A stretch of DNA of 64,000 bases from Microbacterium dextranolyticum (GTDB taxonomy: Bacteria; Actinomycetota; Actinomycetes; Actinomycetales; Microbacteriaceae): assembly GCF_016907295.1 (NCBI RefSeq), contig NZ_JAFBBR010000001.1, positions 124,001 through 188,000 on the forward strand. Reading direction: 5' to 3'. Shown here in pieces: positions 12,007 through 20,330 of this stretch; positions within the stretch are counted from its first letter, which is position 1; each line of letters starts with the position of its first letter. Below the pieces are notes generated by a model, which had not been told where the DNA came from, searched no databases, and saw only the letters and a program-made list of their open reading frames with translations. The translations under genes and the position numbers were made by a program.

Positions 12007-12023
12007 TATAGCTTCCAGGGAAG
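11991..12023. promoter_or_regulatory. Paired palindromic operator between EamA transporter and MarR regulator
   Basis: Two 12-bp palindromes, CTTCCACGGAAG (11991-12002) and CTTCCAGGGAAG (12012-12023), share the core CTTCC-N2-GGAAG. Their centres are 21 bp apart, two helical turns, suiting two regulator dimers on one DNA face. They lie between the divergent starts, and the first overlaps the transporter's start region. Confidence 0.7.
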
Positions 12024-12037
12024 GTATCTTCGATGGG

Positions 12038-12520
12038 GTGAGAGACCACGTCGACCGCGTCCAGGAGCAGTGGCGTCGCGAGCGCCCCGATCTCGACCCG
12101 AGCCCCCAGGGCGTGATCGGTCGCCTCTACCGGCTCGTCCACGCACTGAGCGACGAGATCCTCGCCGTGTACGCGCGTTTCGGACTCAGCGAGGCGGAGT
12201 TCGACCTGCTCGCCGCACTCCGTCGAGAGGGCGCGCCGTACGAGCTGGCCGCCGGCGAGCTCGCCGACCACACCATGGTCACCACCGGGGGCCTCACCAA
12301 ACGCGTGGACCGACTGATCGACCGCGGTCTGGTCGTCCGCGGCGAAAGCCCGGGGGACGGGCGCCGACGTCTGATCCGCCTGACCGACGAGGGCCGGCGT
12401 CTCATCGATGAGGCCGTCACCGCCCATCTCGAGAACGAGCACCGCCTGATCGCACTCATCGACCCGACCGACGCCGATGCGCTGCGCGAGGCATCCCGGC
12501 GGTGGCTCGCTGCGCTCTGA
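12038..12520 (+). CDS. MarR-family transcriptional regulator
   Basis: The protein has 160 residues from the GTG at 12038, which follows a GAAGG site; a longer open frame runs back through the operator and is unlikely. The winged-helix core is FDLLAALRREGAPYELAAGELADHTMVTTGGLTKRVDRLIDRGLVVR followed by the wing DGRRRLIRLTDEG, classic MarR. MarR proteins act as dimers on palindromes and lose DNA affinity on binding phenolic or other small ligands. The divergent EamA exporter and the shared double operator make a ligand-induced efflux switch the likely role. Confidence 0.9.
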   Translation: MRDHVDRVQEQWRRERPDLDPSPQGVIGRLYRLVHALSDEILAVYARFGLSEAEFDLLAALRREGAPYELAAGELADHTMVTTGGLTKRVDRLIDRGLVVRGESPGDGRRRLIRLTDEGRRLIDEAVTAHLENEHRLIALIDPTDADALREASRRWLAAL

Positions 12521-12580
12521 TCGCGCTCCCGCGGTTGCGTCGCACGGCGCCTCGTGTGCCGGCTTGGCGCGAGCCGGGCG

Positions 12581-12602
12581 ATGCAACGAGATGCAACGTT
12601 GC
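12581..12602. promoter_or_regulatory. ATGCAACG direct repeat and GCAACGTTGC palindrome upstream of aldehyde dehydrogenase
   Basis: ATGCAACG occurs at 12581-12588 and 12591-12598, exactly 10 bp apart. The second copy extends into the perfect palindrome GCAACGTTGC (12593-12602), about 70 bp before the dehydrogenase start. The helical phasing suggests an activator site; the GAF regulator at 7350 is a candidate. The site is inferred. Confidence 0.5.
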
Positions 12603-12673
12603 GGAGCGTAGCTTCGGCGGCATCCGAAAAGCGGCGCTGCTGCCGCCACTCATGGACTGTCGAAGGAGACATC

Positions 12674-14221
12674 ATGACCATCGTCGAAGAAGGCGTCTCG
12701 AGCGTCTACGCCGCACCCGGCTCGCACGGGTCGATCGCCGAGTATCGCCCCCGCTACGGCCACTACATCGGCGGCGAGTTCGTCGAGCCGATCAAGGGTC
12801 AGTACTTCGAGAACATCACCCCCGTCACCGGCAAGCCCTTCACCGAGGTCGGTCGCGGCACCTCCGAAGACATCGATCGGGCCGTCGACGTCGCGTGGAA
12901 GGCCTTCCAGTCCTGGAAGAAGACCACCGCCGCCGAGCGCTCGGTCATCCTCAACAAGGTCGCCGACCGCATCGAGGCGAACCTCGAGCGCATCGCCGTC
13001 GCCGAGACGTGGGAGAACGGCAAGCCCGTCCGTGAGACGCTCGCCGCCGACATCCCGCTGATGGTCGACCACTTCCGCTACTTCGCCGGCGTCCTGCGTG
13101 CGCAGGAGGGATCGCTCAGCGAGATCGACGAAGACACGGTGGCGTACCACTTCCACGAGCCGCTCGGCGTCGTCGGCCAGATCATCCCGTGGAACTTCCC
13201 GCTGCTCATGGCGACGTGGAAGCTCGCCCCGGCCCTCGCCGCCGGCAACTGCGTCGTGCTGAAGCCCGCCGAGCAGACCCCGGCGTCGATCCTCTTCCTC
13301 TTCGACATCATCGGCGACCTGCTGCCGGCCGGCGTCGTCAACATCGTCAACGGCTTCGGTATCGAGGCGGGCGCCCCGCTCGCGCAGCACAAGGGCATCC
13401 GCAAGGTCGCCTTCACGGGTGAGACCACCACCGGCCGCCTCATCATGCAGTACGCCTCGCAGAACCTCATCCCCGTCACCCTCGAGCTCGGTGGCAAGAG
13501 TGCCAACATCTTCTTCGAAGACGTCGCGCGACAGAAGGATGCCTACTACGACAAGGCGCTCGAGGGCTTCAGCTTCTTCGCCCTCAACCAGGGCGAGGTT
13601 TGCACGTGCCCCAGCCGCGCTCTTATCCAGCGCTCGATCTACGACCAGTTCCTCGGCGACGGCATCGAGCGCGTCGGCAAGATCATCCAGGGCAACCCCC
13701 TCGACCCGGCGACGATGATCGGCGCGCAGGCATCCAACGACCAGCTCGAGAAGATCCTCAGCTACATCGAGATCGGCAAGGCCGAGGGCGCGAAGCTCCT
13801 CGCCGGCGGCGAGCGGGTCGACCTCGGCGGCGACCTGTCGGGCGGGTACTACGTCGCCCCGACGGTCTTCGAGGGTCAGAACAACATGCGCATCTTCCAG
13901 GAGGAGATCTTCGGGCCCGTCGTCTCGGTGACGAGCTTCGATGACTTCGACGGCGCCATCCACACCGCCAACGACACGCTGTACGGCCTGGGTGCCGGTG
14001 TCTGGAGCCGGTCGGCCGACACGATGTACCGCGCCGGGCGCGCGATCGAGGCCGGCCGCGTCTGGACGAACACGTACCACCAGTACCCCGCGCACGCCGC
14101 GTTCGGCGGATACAAGCAGTCGGGCATCGGGCGCGAGAACCACCTGAAGATGCTCGACCACTACCAGCAGACGAAGAACCTGCTCGTGTCGTACGCCGAA
14201 GGCGCGATGGGCTTCTTCTGA
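12674..14221 (+). CDS. exaC: NAD-dependent acetaldehyde/aldehyde dehydrogenase (ExaC/AldB type)
   Basis: The enzyme has 515 residues from the ATG at 12674, preceded by GAAGGAGAC. It oxidises aldehydes to acids with NAD. The visible landmarks are [15 protein letters not shown] (cofactor region), [12 protein letters not shown] with the general-base Glu271, and [11 protein letters not shown] with catalytic Cys310. [10 protein letters not shown] and the C-terminal [20 protein letters not shown] are typical of the ExaC/AldB acetaldehyde dehydrogenase II branch. The DUF779 gene follows after 11 bp in an operon seen across actinobacteria and proteobacteria, usually for ethanol, acetoin or short aldehyde use. 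Confidence 0.94.
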   Translation: MTIVEEGVSSVYAAPGSHGSIAEYRPRYGHYIGGEFVEPIKGQYFENITPVTGKPFTEVGRGTSEDIDRAVDVAWKAFQSWKKTTAAERSVILNKVADRIEANLERIAVAETWENGKPVRETLAADIPLMVDHFRYFAGVLRAQEGSLSEIDEDTVAYHFHEPLGVVGQIIPWNFPLLMATWKLAPALAAGNCVVLKPAEQTPASILFLFDIIGDLLPAGVVNIVNGFGIEAGAPLAQHKGIRKVAFTGETTTGRLIMQYASQNLIPVTLELGGKSANIFFEDVARQKDAYYDKALEGFSFFALNQGEVCTCPSRALIQRSIYDQFLGDGIERVGKIIQGNPLDPATMIGAQASNDQLEKILSYIEIGKAEGAKLLAGGERVDLGGDLSGGYYVAPTVFEGQNNMRIFQEEIFGPVVSVTSFDDFDGAIHTANDTLYGLGAGVWSRSADTMYRAGRAIEAGRVWTNTYHQYPAHAAFGGYKQSGIGRENHLKMLDHYQQTKNLLVSYAEGAMGFF

Positions 14222-14232
14222 GCCGACGAGCC

Positions 14233-14616
14233 ATGACCACCACTGCCAGCCGGGTCGCCGTGACGGATGTCGCGGCGGCTCTGCTGCGCCAACTGACGGC
14301 GCAGCACGGGAAGCTCATGTTCCACCAGTCGGGTGGATGCTGCGACGGCAGCGCGCCCATGTGCTACCCCATCGGCATGTTCATCACGGGGCCGTCCGAC
14401 GTGCTGCTCGGCACGATCGACGCGGGTCTGGATGATCCGATCGAGGTGTACATGTCGGCATCCCAGTTCGAGTACTGGAAGTACACCCATCTCACGATCG
14501 ACGCCGTTCCCGGTCGGGGGGCCGGGTTCAGCGTGGAGGGACCGACGGGCAAGCGGTTCCTCATCCGGTCGCGGATGCTCGACGCCGACGAGCTCGCAGC
14601 GTTCGAGCTGCTCTGA
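14233..14616 (+). CDS. DUF779 protein paired with aldehyde dehydrogenase
   Basis: This 127-residue cytoplasmic protein starts MTTTASRVAVTDVAAALLRQ and carries the conserved cysteine cluster SGGCCDGSAPMCYP (about 34-47), which could bind a metal. DUF779 proteins are encoded immediately after ExaC/AldB-type aldehyde dehydrogenases in many bacteria, as here, so an accessory or maturation role for the dehydrogenase is inferred. No catalytic activity is established. Confidence 0.88.
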   Translation: MTTTASRVAVTDVAAALLRQLTAQHGKLMFHQSGGCCDGSAPMCYPIGMFITGPSDVLLGTIDAGLDDPIEVYMSASQFEYWKYTHLTIDAVPGRGAGFSVEGPTGKRFLIRSRMLDADELAAFELL

Positions 14617-14650
14617 CGCCGTCGGTCGCCGCCCGGCATCCGTCGACACG

Positions 14651-14703
14651 CCCCTTCCGTCGCGAGAAACCATCCCCTGCGGTGTTTCTCGCGACGGAAG
14701 GGG
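14651..14703. repeat. 20-bp perfect inverted repeat, copy 1 of the GTTTCTCGCGAC family
   Basis: CCCCTTCCGTCGCGAGAAAC (14651-14670) and its exact complement (14684-14703) enclose the 13-nt loop CATCCCCTGCGGT. A further half-site GGTTTCTCGCG follows. The transcript would form a very stable hairpin after the DUF779 gene and may end that operon. Confidence 0.85.
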
Positions 14704-14794
14704 TTTCTCGCGTCAGGCGCGGTCGTGGCCGCTTCGCCGTGCCGAGACTGTGACGAGTAGGTGGATGCCGCGTGGCATCCGCTCAGAAATCGTT

Positions 14795-14837
14795 TCCGTC
14801 GCGAGAAACCATCCCCTGCGGTGTTTCTCGCGACGGA
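14795..14837. repeat. 15-bp perfect inverted repeat, copy 2 of the GTTTCTCGCGAC family
   Basis: TCCGTCGCGAGAAAC (14795-14809) pairs with GTTTCTCGCGACGGA (14823-14837). The loop CATCCCCTGCGGT is identical to that of copy 1, so the two are copies of one element. Another half-site, TGGTTTCTCGCGAC, follows at about 14840. The rest of the 14617-14915 gap holds no gene. Confidence 0.85.
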
Positions 14838-14915
14838 TGTGGTTTCTCGCGACCGGGGGTGGTGTCGGAGACTGGCGCCGAGGGCCGCGCGGGGAACGGC
14901 GCGCACGATGGATGC

Positions 14916-15521
14916 CTAGAGCCACCCATTCTCGTCGGCGACGCGGACGGCGTCGGCGCGGTTGCGCGCCCCCGTCTTGCCGATCGCGCTCGACAGGTGG
15001 TTGCGGACCGTGCCCTCGCTCAGATGCAGCGCGCTCGCGATGTCGGCGATCGAGCCGCCCGAGCGCGCGACGGCGAGTACATCGGTCTCACGTTCGGTCA
15101 GCGGCGACACCCCCTGCGCGAGGGAGTCCGCGGCGAGGGCCGGGTCGACGACGCGCAGGCCCTGGGCGACCCGGCGCACGGCGTCGGCCAGCTGTGCGGC
15201 GGGCGTGTCCTTGACGACGAACCCGGATGCCCCGGCGCGCATCGCGCGCGTGAGATACCCGGGCCGCCCGAAGGTCGTCACGATCAGCGAGCGGCAGGCC
15301 GGAAGCGCCGCGTGCAGCGCCGCCGCCGCCGAGATGCCGTCCATGCCCGGCATCTCGATGTCGAGGAGGGCGACGTCGGGGGATGTCCGCCGCGCGGCAT
15401 CCAGCACCTCATCGCCGCGACCGACCTCCGCGACGACTTCGATGTCGCCCTCGAGTCCGAGCAAAGCGGAGAGAGCGCCGCGGACGAGGGCCTGGTCGTC
15501 GGCGATCAGCAGGCGGATCAC
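14916..15521 (-). CDS. LuxR/NarL-family response regulator
   Basis: The 201-residue regulator starts at GTG, overlapping the kinase stop by four bases (GTGA). The receiver shows LLIADDQ (acidic pocket), DVALLDIEMPGMDG with the phosphoacceptor Asp, and FVVKDTP (Lys). The C-terminal LuxR helix-turn-helix is LTERETDVLAVARSGGSIADIASALHLSEGTVRNHLSSAIGKTG. It forms a two-component system with the kinase upstream, and with the ABC exporter genes before that it makes one four-gene operon. A stress-responsive or antimicrobial-efflux role is inferred from this layout. Confidence 0.93.
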   Translation of the reverse strand: MIRLLIADDQALVRGALSALLGLEGDIEVVAEVGRGDEVLDAARRTSPDVALLDIEMPGMDGISAAAALHAALPACRSLIVTTFGRPGYLTRAMRAGASGFVVKDTPAAQLADAVRRVAQGLRVVDPALAADSLAQGVSPLTERETDVLAVARSGGSIADIASALHLSEGTVRNHLSSAIGKTGARNRADAVRVADENGWL

Positions 15522-16738
15522 AGCGTCACCCGCAGGGAGAACCCGCCGAGGTCGCTGCGGCCCACCGACATCCGCCCGCCCGCGGCCTCGACGCGGCCGC
15601 GCAGGCCCGCGAGTCCCGAGCCGCCGTCCGTCGGGGAGCTCGGGCCGATGCCATCGTCGTCGATCGTCACCCGTCGCTCGTCGATGCGGATGCGGCACCG
15701 CGCGGCTTGCGCGTGCCGCAGCACGTTCGTGACGCCCTCTCGGACGACCCACCCCGCCAGCTCGCGACTCTCTGCGGGGACGGCCTCGACCGAACCGGGA
15801 AGGTCGGCCTCGATTCCCGCTGCCGTGAGCGCGGCCCGCGCCCCGGCGAGTTCGCCCGTAACGCTCACGCCGCGGAAGCCGGCGACCGTCGCCCGCACAT
15901 CGACGAGCGCTCCGCGGGCGAGGGCCTCGACCTCGCCGATCTCGGTGCGCGCCCGCTCGGGGTCGACGTCGATCAGCCGACCGGCCAGCTCGGTCTTGAC
16001 CGTGATGACGGTGAGCGAGTGACCGAGGATGTCGTGCAGGTCTCGCGCGACACGGCTGCGTTCGCGTTCGACGGCGAGCACGGCCATCTGGTGCTGCGTC
16101 GCACGCAGCTCGTTGATCGCGGCGATATTGCGGGCGAAGGCCGCCATCATCGCGGAGATCGAGATGAGGATCGCGGGAACCCAGAGGATCTCGTCCTGCC
16201 AGCCGACGAGGGCGGCTCCGGAGAACAGGGCTGCGGCGGCGAGGGCGAACAGCAACAGCCAGGTGAGGCGCACCGACATCATCGCCATGCCGACGAGGAC
16301 GCCGACGTAGGTCCAGAACCCGCGCACCTCCCACCCGAGCCAGGGGAAGAGGGTGAACGACAGGGCGAACAGTGCGGCGGCGGGGATCAGGCGTCGCGAT
16401 CTCTGCGCCGACCACGACAGCGGGGCTCCGATGAGGAATCCGATCGCGAAGACGACGAGGAGGATGATCGGGATCGCCGCGAACGCACCGTGCTGCGTCG
16501 TCAGGGTCGGCACGGCGGTCAACAGCCAGACGAGCGAGACCGCGGCGCCCGAGTACCAGCGGACGGCGCCGCGCGCGGTGAGGACCTCGCGCACCGTCCG
16601 GGGCGCGCCGCCGGGCCCGGGCTGGATCATCCAGCCCGGGCCTCGGTATCGGTCTGCGGTCTCGCCGTCGGTCGCGGGGGGCACGGTCCTCACTGTAGAG
16701 GTGCGTTCGCCGTGGCCGGATGCCGCAGGGCCGGACAT
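15518..16738 (-). CDS. NarL-type sensor histidine kinase
   Basis: From the ATG used here the protein has 406 residues. A GTG eight codons earlier (16762) overlaps the permease stop as GTGA and is an equal candidate for the start. The membrane part has about six helices (about 55-200) and no large extracellular loop, suggesting an intramembrane sensor. The HisKA_3 segment ERSRVARDLHDILGHSLTVI carries the phosphorylated His, and the ATPase domain ends in DDGIGPSSPTDGGSGLAGLRGR. It is co-transcribed with the ABC exporter upstream and the response regulator downstream. Confidence 0.92.
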   Translation of the reverse strand: MSGPAASGHGERTSTVRTVPPATDGETADRYRGPGWMIQPGPGGAPRTVREVLTARGAVRWYSGAAVSLVWLLTAVPTLTTQHGAFAAIPIILLVVFAIGFLIGAPLSWSAQRSRRLIPAAALFALSFTLFPWLGWEVRGFWTYVGVLVGMAMMSVRLTWLLLFALAAAALFSGAALVGWQDEILWVPAILISISAMMAAFARNIAAINELRATQHQMAVLAVERERSRVARDLHDILGHSLTVITVKTELAGRLIDVDPERARTEIGEVEALARGALVDVRATVAGFRGVSVTGELAGARAALTAAGIEADLPGSVEAVPAESRELAGWVVREGVTNVLRHAQAARCRIRIDERRVTIDDDGIGPSSPTDGGSGLAGLRGRVEAAGGRMSVGRSDLGGFSLRVTL

Positions 16739-16758
16739 GCCGTCGCGGGATGCCCCGG

Positions 16759-17574
16759 TCACACGCGCTTCGTGTCGCGGCGGAACGCCCAGGTCGTCCC
16801 GGCGATGAAGATCACGAGCCAGACGAGCGCGTTGATGAGCCAGGTCGCGTCGAAGCCCTCGCCCGTGAGCGGCGCGCGTGCCAGTTCGCCGATGCCGTAG
16901 ACCGGCGTGAAGTGCGCGATCGTCTGCATGAAGTCGGGCATGCTGCTCAGCGGGTAGAAGAGTCCGCCGAGGAAGGAGAGGAACACGACGATCAGGCTCG
17001 TCACCTGTGCGGCGTTCTCGCTCGGCATGAGGTAGCCGACGAACAGGCCGAGCGTCGTGAACACGGCACTCGCGAGGAGCCATCCGACGAGGCCCGTGCC
17101 GATCCACTGCAGAGGTGTCAGCTCGACGCCGCTGATCGCGCCGGCCGCGTACGTCGCGGCGACGGCGAGCAGGCCCAGCACCATTCCGGCGATCATCTTG
17201 ATGAGGATGTTCACGAGCGGGTTCAGTGGAGTGAGGCGCAGCTGGCGGCTCCACCCCTGGGCGCGCTCCACGGCGACCGCGGCGCCGGTCTGGGTCGCCG
17301 ACATCATGGCGCCGTACATCGCCATCGAGACCATGATGTACGCCGCGACCGACACGCCGCCCTGGGCGATCGGGGTCTCGGTGAGCTGCTGGTCGCGCAT
17401 CGGCAGGCCGATGAGGACGAACATCACGACGGGGAAGGCGATCGTGAAGAAGATCGTGCGCCGGTTGCGCAGGCGCCGCTTCAGTTCGATGGCGAGATAG
17501 GTCAGGTTGAATCCGCCGAACGGCGGGACGCGACGATCGAGGGCGACCCGATCGGTGGTGGCTGCGGTGCTCAT
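16759..17574 (-). CDS. ABC-2 type transporter permease
   Basis: This 271-residue protein has an N-terminal cytoplasmic segment and six membrane helices (TIFFTIAFPVVMFVLIGLP and others) in the ABC-2/DrrB layout. FLSFLGGLFYPLSSMPDFMQ matches the family signature before the last helices. Its ATG overlaps the ATPase stop as ATGA, so the two are translated together and form an exporter. Drugs, lantibiotics or lipids are possible substrates; none can be named from sequence. Confidence 0.9.
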   Translation of the reverse strand: MSTAATTDRVALDRRVPPFGGFNLTYLAIELKRRLRNRRTIFFTIAFPVVMFVLIGLPMRDQQLTETPIAQGGVSVAAYIMVSMAMYGAMMSATQTGAAVAVERAQGWSRQLRLTPLNPLVNILIKMIAGMVLGLLAVAATYAAGAISGVELTPLQWIGTGLVGWLLASAVFTTLGLFVGYLMPSENAAQVTSLIVVFLSFLGGLFYPLSSMPDFMQTIAHFTPVYGIGELARAPLTGEGFDATWLINALVWLVIFIAGTTWAFRRDTKRV

Positions 17575-18461
17575 GCGGATGCTCCTTCGGAGGTGAGGGC
17601 GAGGAACACGCTCTCGAGGTTCTGGGCGATGATCTCGACGTCGCGGGCGGGCGTCTCGGTCAAGAGGTAGCGCGCGACGGCATCCGAGTCTTTCGTGTGG
17701 ATGCTGACGCGGTCGCCGGCGAACTCGACGTCGTCGACGGCGGGCAGGGATGCCAGGCGCGCCGGGTCGGCCCCGGGCAGGTAGGCGCGGACGACGCGCC
17801 CCGAGACCAGGTTCTTGATCTCGGCGGTGGTGCCGTCGGCGACGATGCGCCCGCGGCTCATCAGCACGATGCGGTCGGCGTACTCGTCGGCCTCGTCGAG
17901 GTAGTGCGTCGCGAAGAGCACCGTGCGGCCCCGCTGGGCGTCGGCGCGGATGGCGCCCCAGAACGCGCGGCGTCCTTCGACATCCATGCCCGTCGTCGGC
18001 TCGTCGAGGACGAGCAGGCCGGGGTCGCTCAGCAGGGCCATCGCGAAGCGCAGGCGCTGCTGCTGGCCGCCCGAGCACAACCCGACGCGGCGGCCCGCGA
18101 TCTCGGTGATGCCGGCGCGGCTCATGACCTCGTCGATCGGGCGGGTGTCGGCGAACAGGCTCGCCGTGAGGGCCAGCGTCTCGCGCACCGTGATGTCTTT
18201 CAGCAGTCCACCGGTCTGCAGCACCGCCGAGACGAGGCCGTGCGAGATCGCGGCGCGGGGGGACTCGCCGAACACCTGCACCGTGCCGGCGTCGGGGTCG
18301 GACAGCCCGAGCAGCATGTCGATAGTCGTTGTCTTGCCGGCACCGTTCGGGCCGAGGAAGGCGACGATCTCGCCCGGTCGCACGCGCAGGTCCACCCCGT
18401 CGACCGCGTGCACCGCGCCGAAGCTCTTTCGCAGTCCCTCAGCGTCGACCGCGAGGCTCAT
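17571..18461 (-). CDS. ABC transporter ATP-binding protein (DrrA-like)
   Basis: The protein has 296 residues from the ATG at 18461, preferred because GGAGAAG lies at correct spacing before it; an in-frame ATG 15 bases upstream is possible. It has Walker A GPNGAGKTTTID, the signature LCSGGQQQRLR, Walker B LLVLDEPTTGMD and the switch His in FATHYLDEAD. The long C-terminal region after the nucleotide-binding domain fits the DrrA/CcmA exporters. It is the first gene of the operon ATPase–permease–kinase–response regulator. Confidence 0.93.
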   Translation of the reverse strand: MSLAVDAEGLRKSFGAVHAVDGVDLRVRPGEIVAFLGPNGAGKTTTIDMLLGLSDPDAGTVQVFGESPRAAISHGLVSAVLQTGGLLKDITVRETLALTASLFADTRPIDEVMSRAGITEIAGRRVGLCSGGQQQRLRFAMALLSDPGLLVLDEPTTGMDVEGRRAFWGAIRADAQRGRTVLFATHYLDEADEYADRIVLMSRGRIVADGTTAEIKNLVSGRVVRAYLPGADPARLASLPAVDDVEFAGDRVSIHTKDSDAVARYLLTETPARDVEIIAQNLESVFLALTSEGASA

Positions 18462-18577
18462 CTGGTTCTTCTCCATGTCGTCGACTCTCCCGCGGATGCC
18501 GTCGCCACCCCTCACACGCCCGTCACAACCCCGGGGTGACATTCGTCACGGGTGCCGCCCGCGCCGGTGCGGGGCCG

Positions 18578-18978
18578 TGTCCCACTTTCTGCGAGGGATG
18601 TCCCGATTTCTGCGAGGGATGTCCCACTTTCGGTTGTTGCGGGGTGTCCCGAACGACAGAAAGTGGGACATGGTCGGCCTGTGAGGCATCCGAGGGACAG
18701 AAAGTGGGACATGCCCGGCTGGGGAAGGCATGTCCCACTTTCTGCGGTGGATGTCCCATATTCGGTCGTTGCGGGACAGCCTGAGCGACGAAAAGTGGGA
18801 CATGCTCGGCCGGCGAGGAGTCCGGGATGACAGAAAGTGTGACTGGACGGCCTGCGAGTGGGCATGTCCCGATTTCTGCGAGGGATGTCCCACTTTCGGT
18901 TGTTGCGGGGTGTCCCGAGCGACAGAAAGTGGGACATGGTCAGCGGTTGAGGTGTCTGTAACGACAGAAAGTGGGACA
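18578..18978. repeat. Array of TGTCCCACTTTCTG elements in both orientations
   Basis: In about 400 bp at least seven forward (TGTCCCACTTTCTG or close variants such as TGTCCCGATTTCTG) and six reverse (CAGAAAGTGGGACA) copies occur, spaced about 20-45 bp. Pairs of opposite orientation can fold into hairpins. A block of about 75 bp near 18,602 is repeated almost exactly near 18,866, showing local duplication. The array fills the space between the ABC operon promoter side and the VOC gene, and no gene is recognisable there. Confidence 0.9.
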
Positions 18979-19150
18979 TACTCAGCGGATTCGCCGCCGG
19001 CCATATCCGCGATCCGCCCCAGCGCCCCGCCACCCGTCCCATCACCCGCCTGCCCACCCACCCGGCCCACGACCCCGCCACCCGCCACAGCGCCCCGCCC
19101 CGCCCCCCACCCACCCCACGGAGTCGGACCGGGGTCCTACTCTGGGCCCT

Positions 19151-19549
19151 ATGGCACTGACACTCGGCTTCATCGGCATCGTCACGCGTGACATGGCCGC
19201 GTCGCTCGCGTTCTACCGCGCGCTGGGCGTCGACATCGACGAGGGGCAGGATGACGCCCCGCACGTCGACGCGGTGCTCGAGGGCGGCGTCGCCCTCGCC
19301 TGGGACACGGTCGACACGATCCGCACCTTCGATCCTGCTTACGAACCGGCATCCGGAGGGCACCGCATCGCGCTGGCCTTCGCCTTCGCCGCGCCCGAAG
19401 AGGTCGACAACGTCTACGCCGGTCTCGTCGCGGCGGGCTACGCCGGTCACGTCGCCCCGTGGGATGCCTTCTGGGGTCAGCGGTACGCGACGATCCTCGA
19501 CCCCGACGGCAACTCGGTCGACCTCTACGCTCCGCTCGGCGCGGACTGA
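19151..19549 (+). CDS. VOC-family (glyoxalase/bleomycin resistance-like) protein
   Basis: The protein has 132 residues. LGFIGIVTRDMAASLAFYRALGVDI is the first beta-alpha-beta unit of the vicinal-oxygen-chelate fold, and RYATILDPDGNSVDLYAPL ends the second. These proteins bind a divalent metal and act as dioxygenases, isomerases or antibiotic-binding proteins. The usual metal ligands are only partly conserved, so catalysis is uncertain. The gene stands alone, 170 bp downstream of the repeat array. Confidence 0.88.
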   Translation: MALTLGFIGIVTRDMAASLAFYRALGVDIDEGQDDAPHVDAVLEGGVALAWDTVDTIRTFDPAYEPASGGHRIALAFAFAAPEEVDNVYAGLVAAGYAGHVAPWDAFWGQRYATILDPDGNSVDLYAPLGAD

Positions 19550-19563
19550 GAGGCGCTCGCACG

Positions 19564-19598
19564 GGGCTGTGCGCGCGCGACGGCGCGCGCAACAGCCC
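19564..19598 (+). terminator. Hairpin after the VOC gene
   Basis: GGGCTGT (19564-19570) pairs with ACAGCCC (19592-19598), and the interior alternating GC tracts extend the stem. It starts 14 bp after the stop and lacks a T-run, as is common for actinobacterial terminators. Confidence 0.6.
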
Positions 19599-19669
19599 GA
19601 GCAACGGCGCCGCCGGGCGCGACCAGAAGCAGCGGCAGCCGCAGACGAACCCGCAGCTATCATCTGACC

Positions 19670-20320
19670 ATGGCGCAGCCGGAGACCGACGACGAAGACG
19701 CGATCCTCTACCCGGCGGAACGACCGAAGGCGTTCATCGACGCGGTCGTGGCCATCGCGATGACGCTGCTGATCCTGCCGCTCATGGAGAGCGTCGCGGA
19801 CACGGCGCAGAGTGAGGGGTCGGCCCTGGACTGGCTCACCGAGCACAACTGGCAGCTCACGAGCTTTCTGCTGAGCTTCGCCCTCATCGCGATGTTCTGG
19901 TTCGGCCATCAGCGCATGTTCTCGGACGTCGAACGCGTCAGTCCTCGCCTGTTGTGGCTCACGATGCCGTGGCTGGTGTCGATCGTGTGGCTTCCGGTGG
20001 CGACGGCGTTGTCGGGGCGGATGCCCAGTGCCGACAGCCTCACACGCATCATCTACATCGGGAGCATGGTCTTCACCGCGCTGGCGACGATGGCGGTGCG
20101 ACTATTCCTTCTGCGCCACCACGACGACTTCGGCGACCTGTCGGTGCCGATGCTGCGCCGCGGCCTCTCCGTCGACATCGCGACCTCGCTCCTCTTCGCC
20201 GCCGCTCTCGGACTGTCGCTGCTCGTCCCGCCGCTGGGTTACGCGGCCCTGTTCCTCATGTTCGCCGTCGGACCGGTGAGCTTCGTCGTGCGTCGGATGA
20301 TGCCCCGCGGCAAGGCGTGA
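19670..20320 (+). CDS. TMEM175/DUF1211-family membrane protein (putative K+ channel)
   Basis: This 216-residue protein has about six membrane helices. The first segment, ERPKAFIDAVVAIAMTLLIL, fits the DUF1211 helix-1 signature R..F(S)D.VfAIa.TLL, but the central FSD motif reads FID here. Bacterial members of this family form tetrameric potassium-selective pores. Membrane location is clear; channel function is inferred from the family. Confidence 0.8.
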   Translation: MAQPETDDEDAILYPAERPKAFIDAVVAIAMTLLILPLMESVADTAQSEGSALDWLTEHNWQLTSFLLSFALIAMFWFGHQRMFSDVERVSPRLLWLTMPWLVSIVWLPVATALSGRMPSADSLTRIIYIGSMVFTALATMAVRLFLLRHHDDFGDLSVPMLRRGLSVDIATSLLFAAALGLSLLVPPLGYAALFLMFAVGPVSFVVRRMMPRGKA

Positions 20321-20330
20321 GACCCCCGCC

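Noticed and set aside
12650-14161. 503-residue open frame opposite the aldehyde dehydrogenase
   Set aside because: It is a GC-rich antisense shadow; the plus strand carries a complete dehydrogenase with its catalytic residues and ribosome site.
18578-18978. CRISPR array
   Set aside because: Copies face both ways, spacing varies from about 20 to 45 bp, repeats are short and degenerate, and no cas genes are present.
18512-19909. 465-residue frame with repeated MSHFLS / NNRKWD words
   Set aside because: The words are translations of the TGTCCCACTTTCTG DNA repeats; the frame crosses the VOC gene and has no start site or domain.
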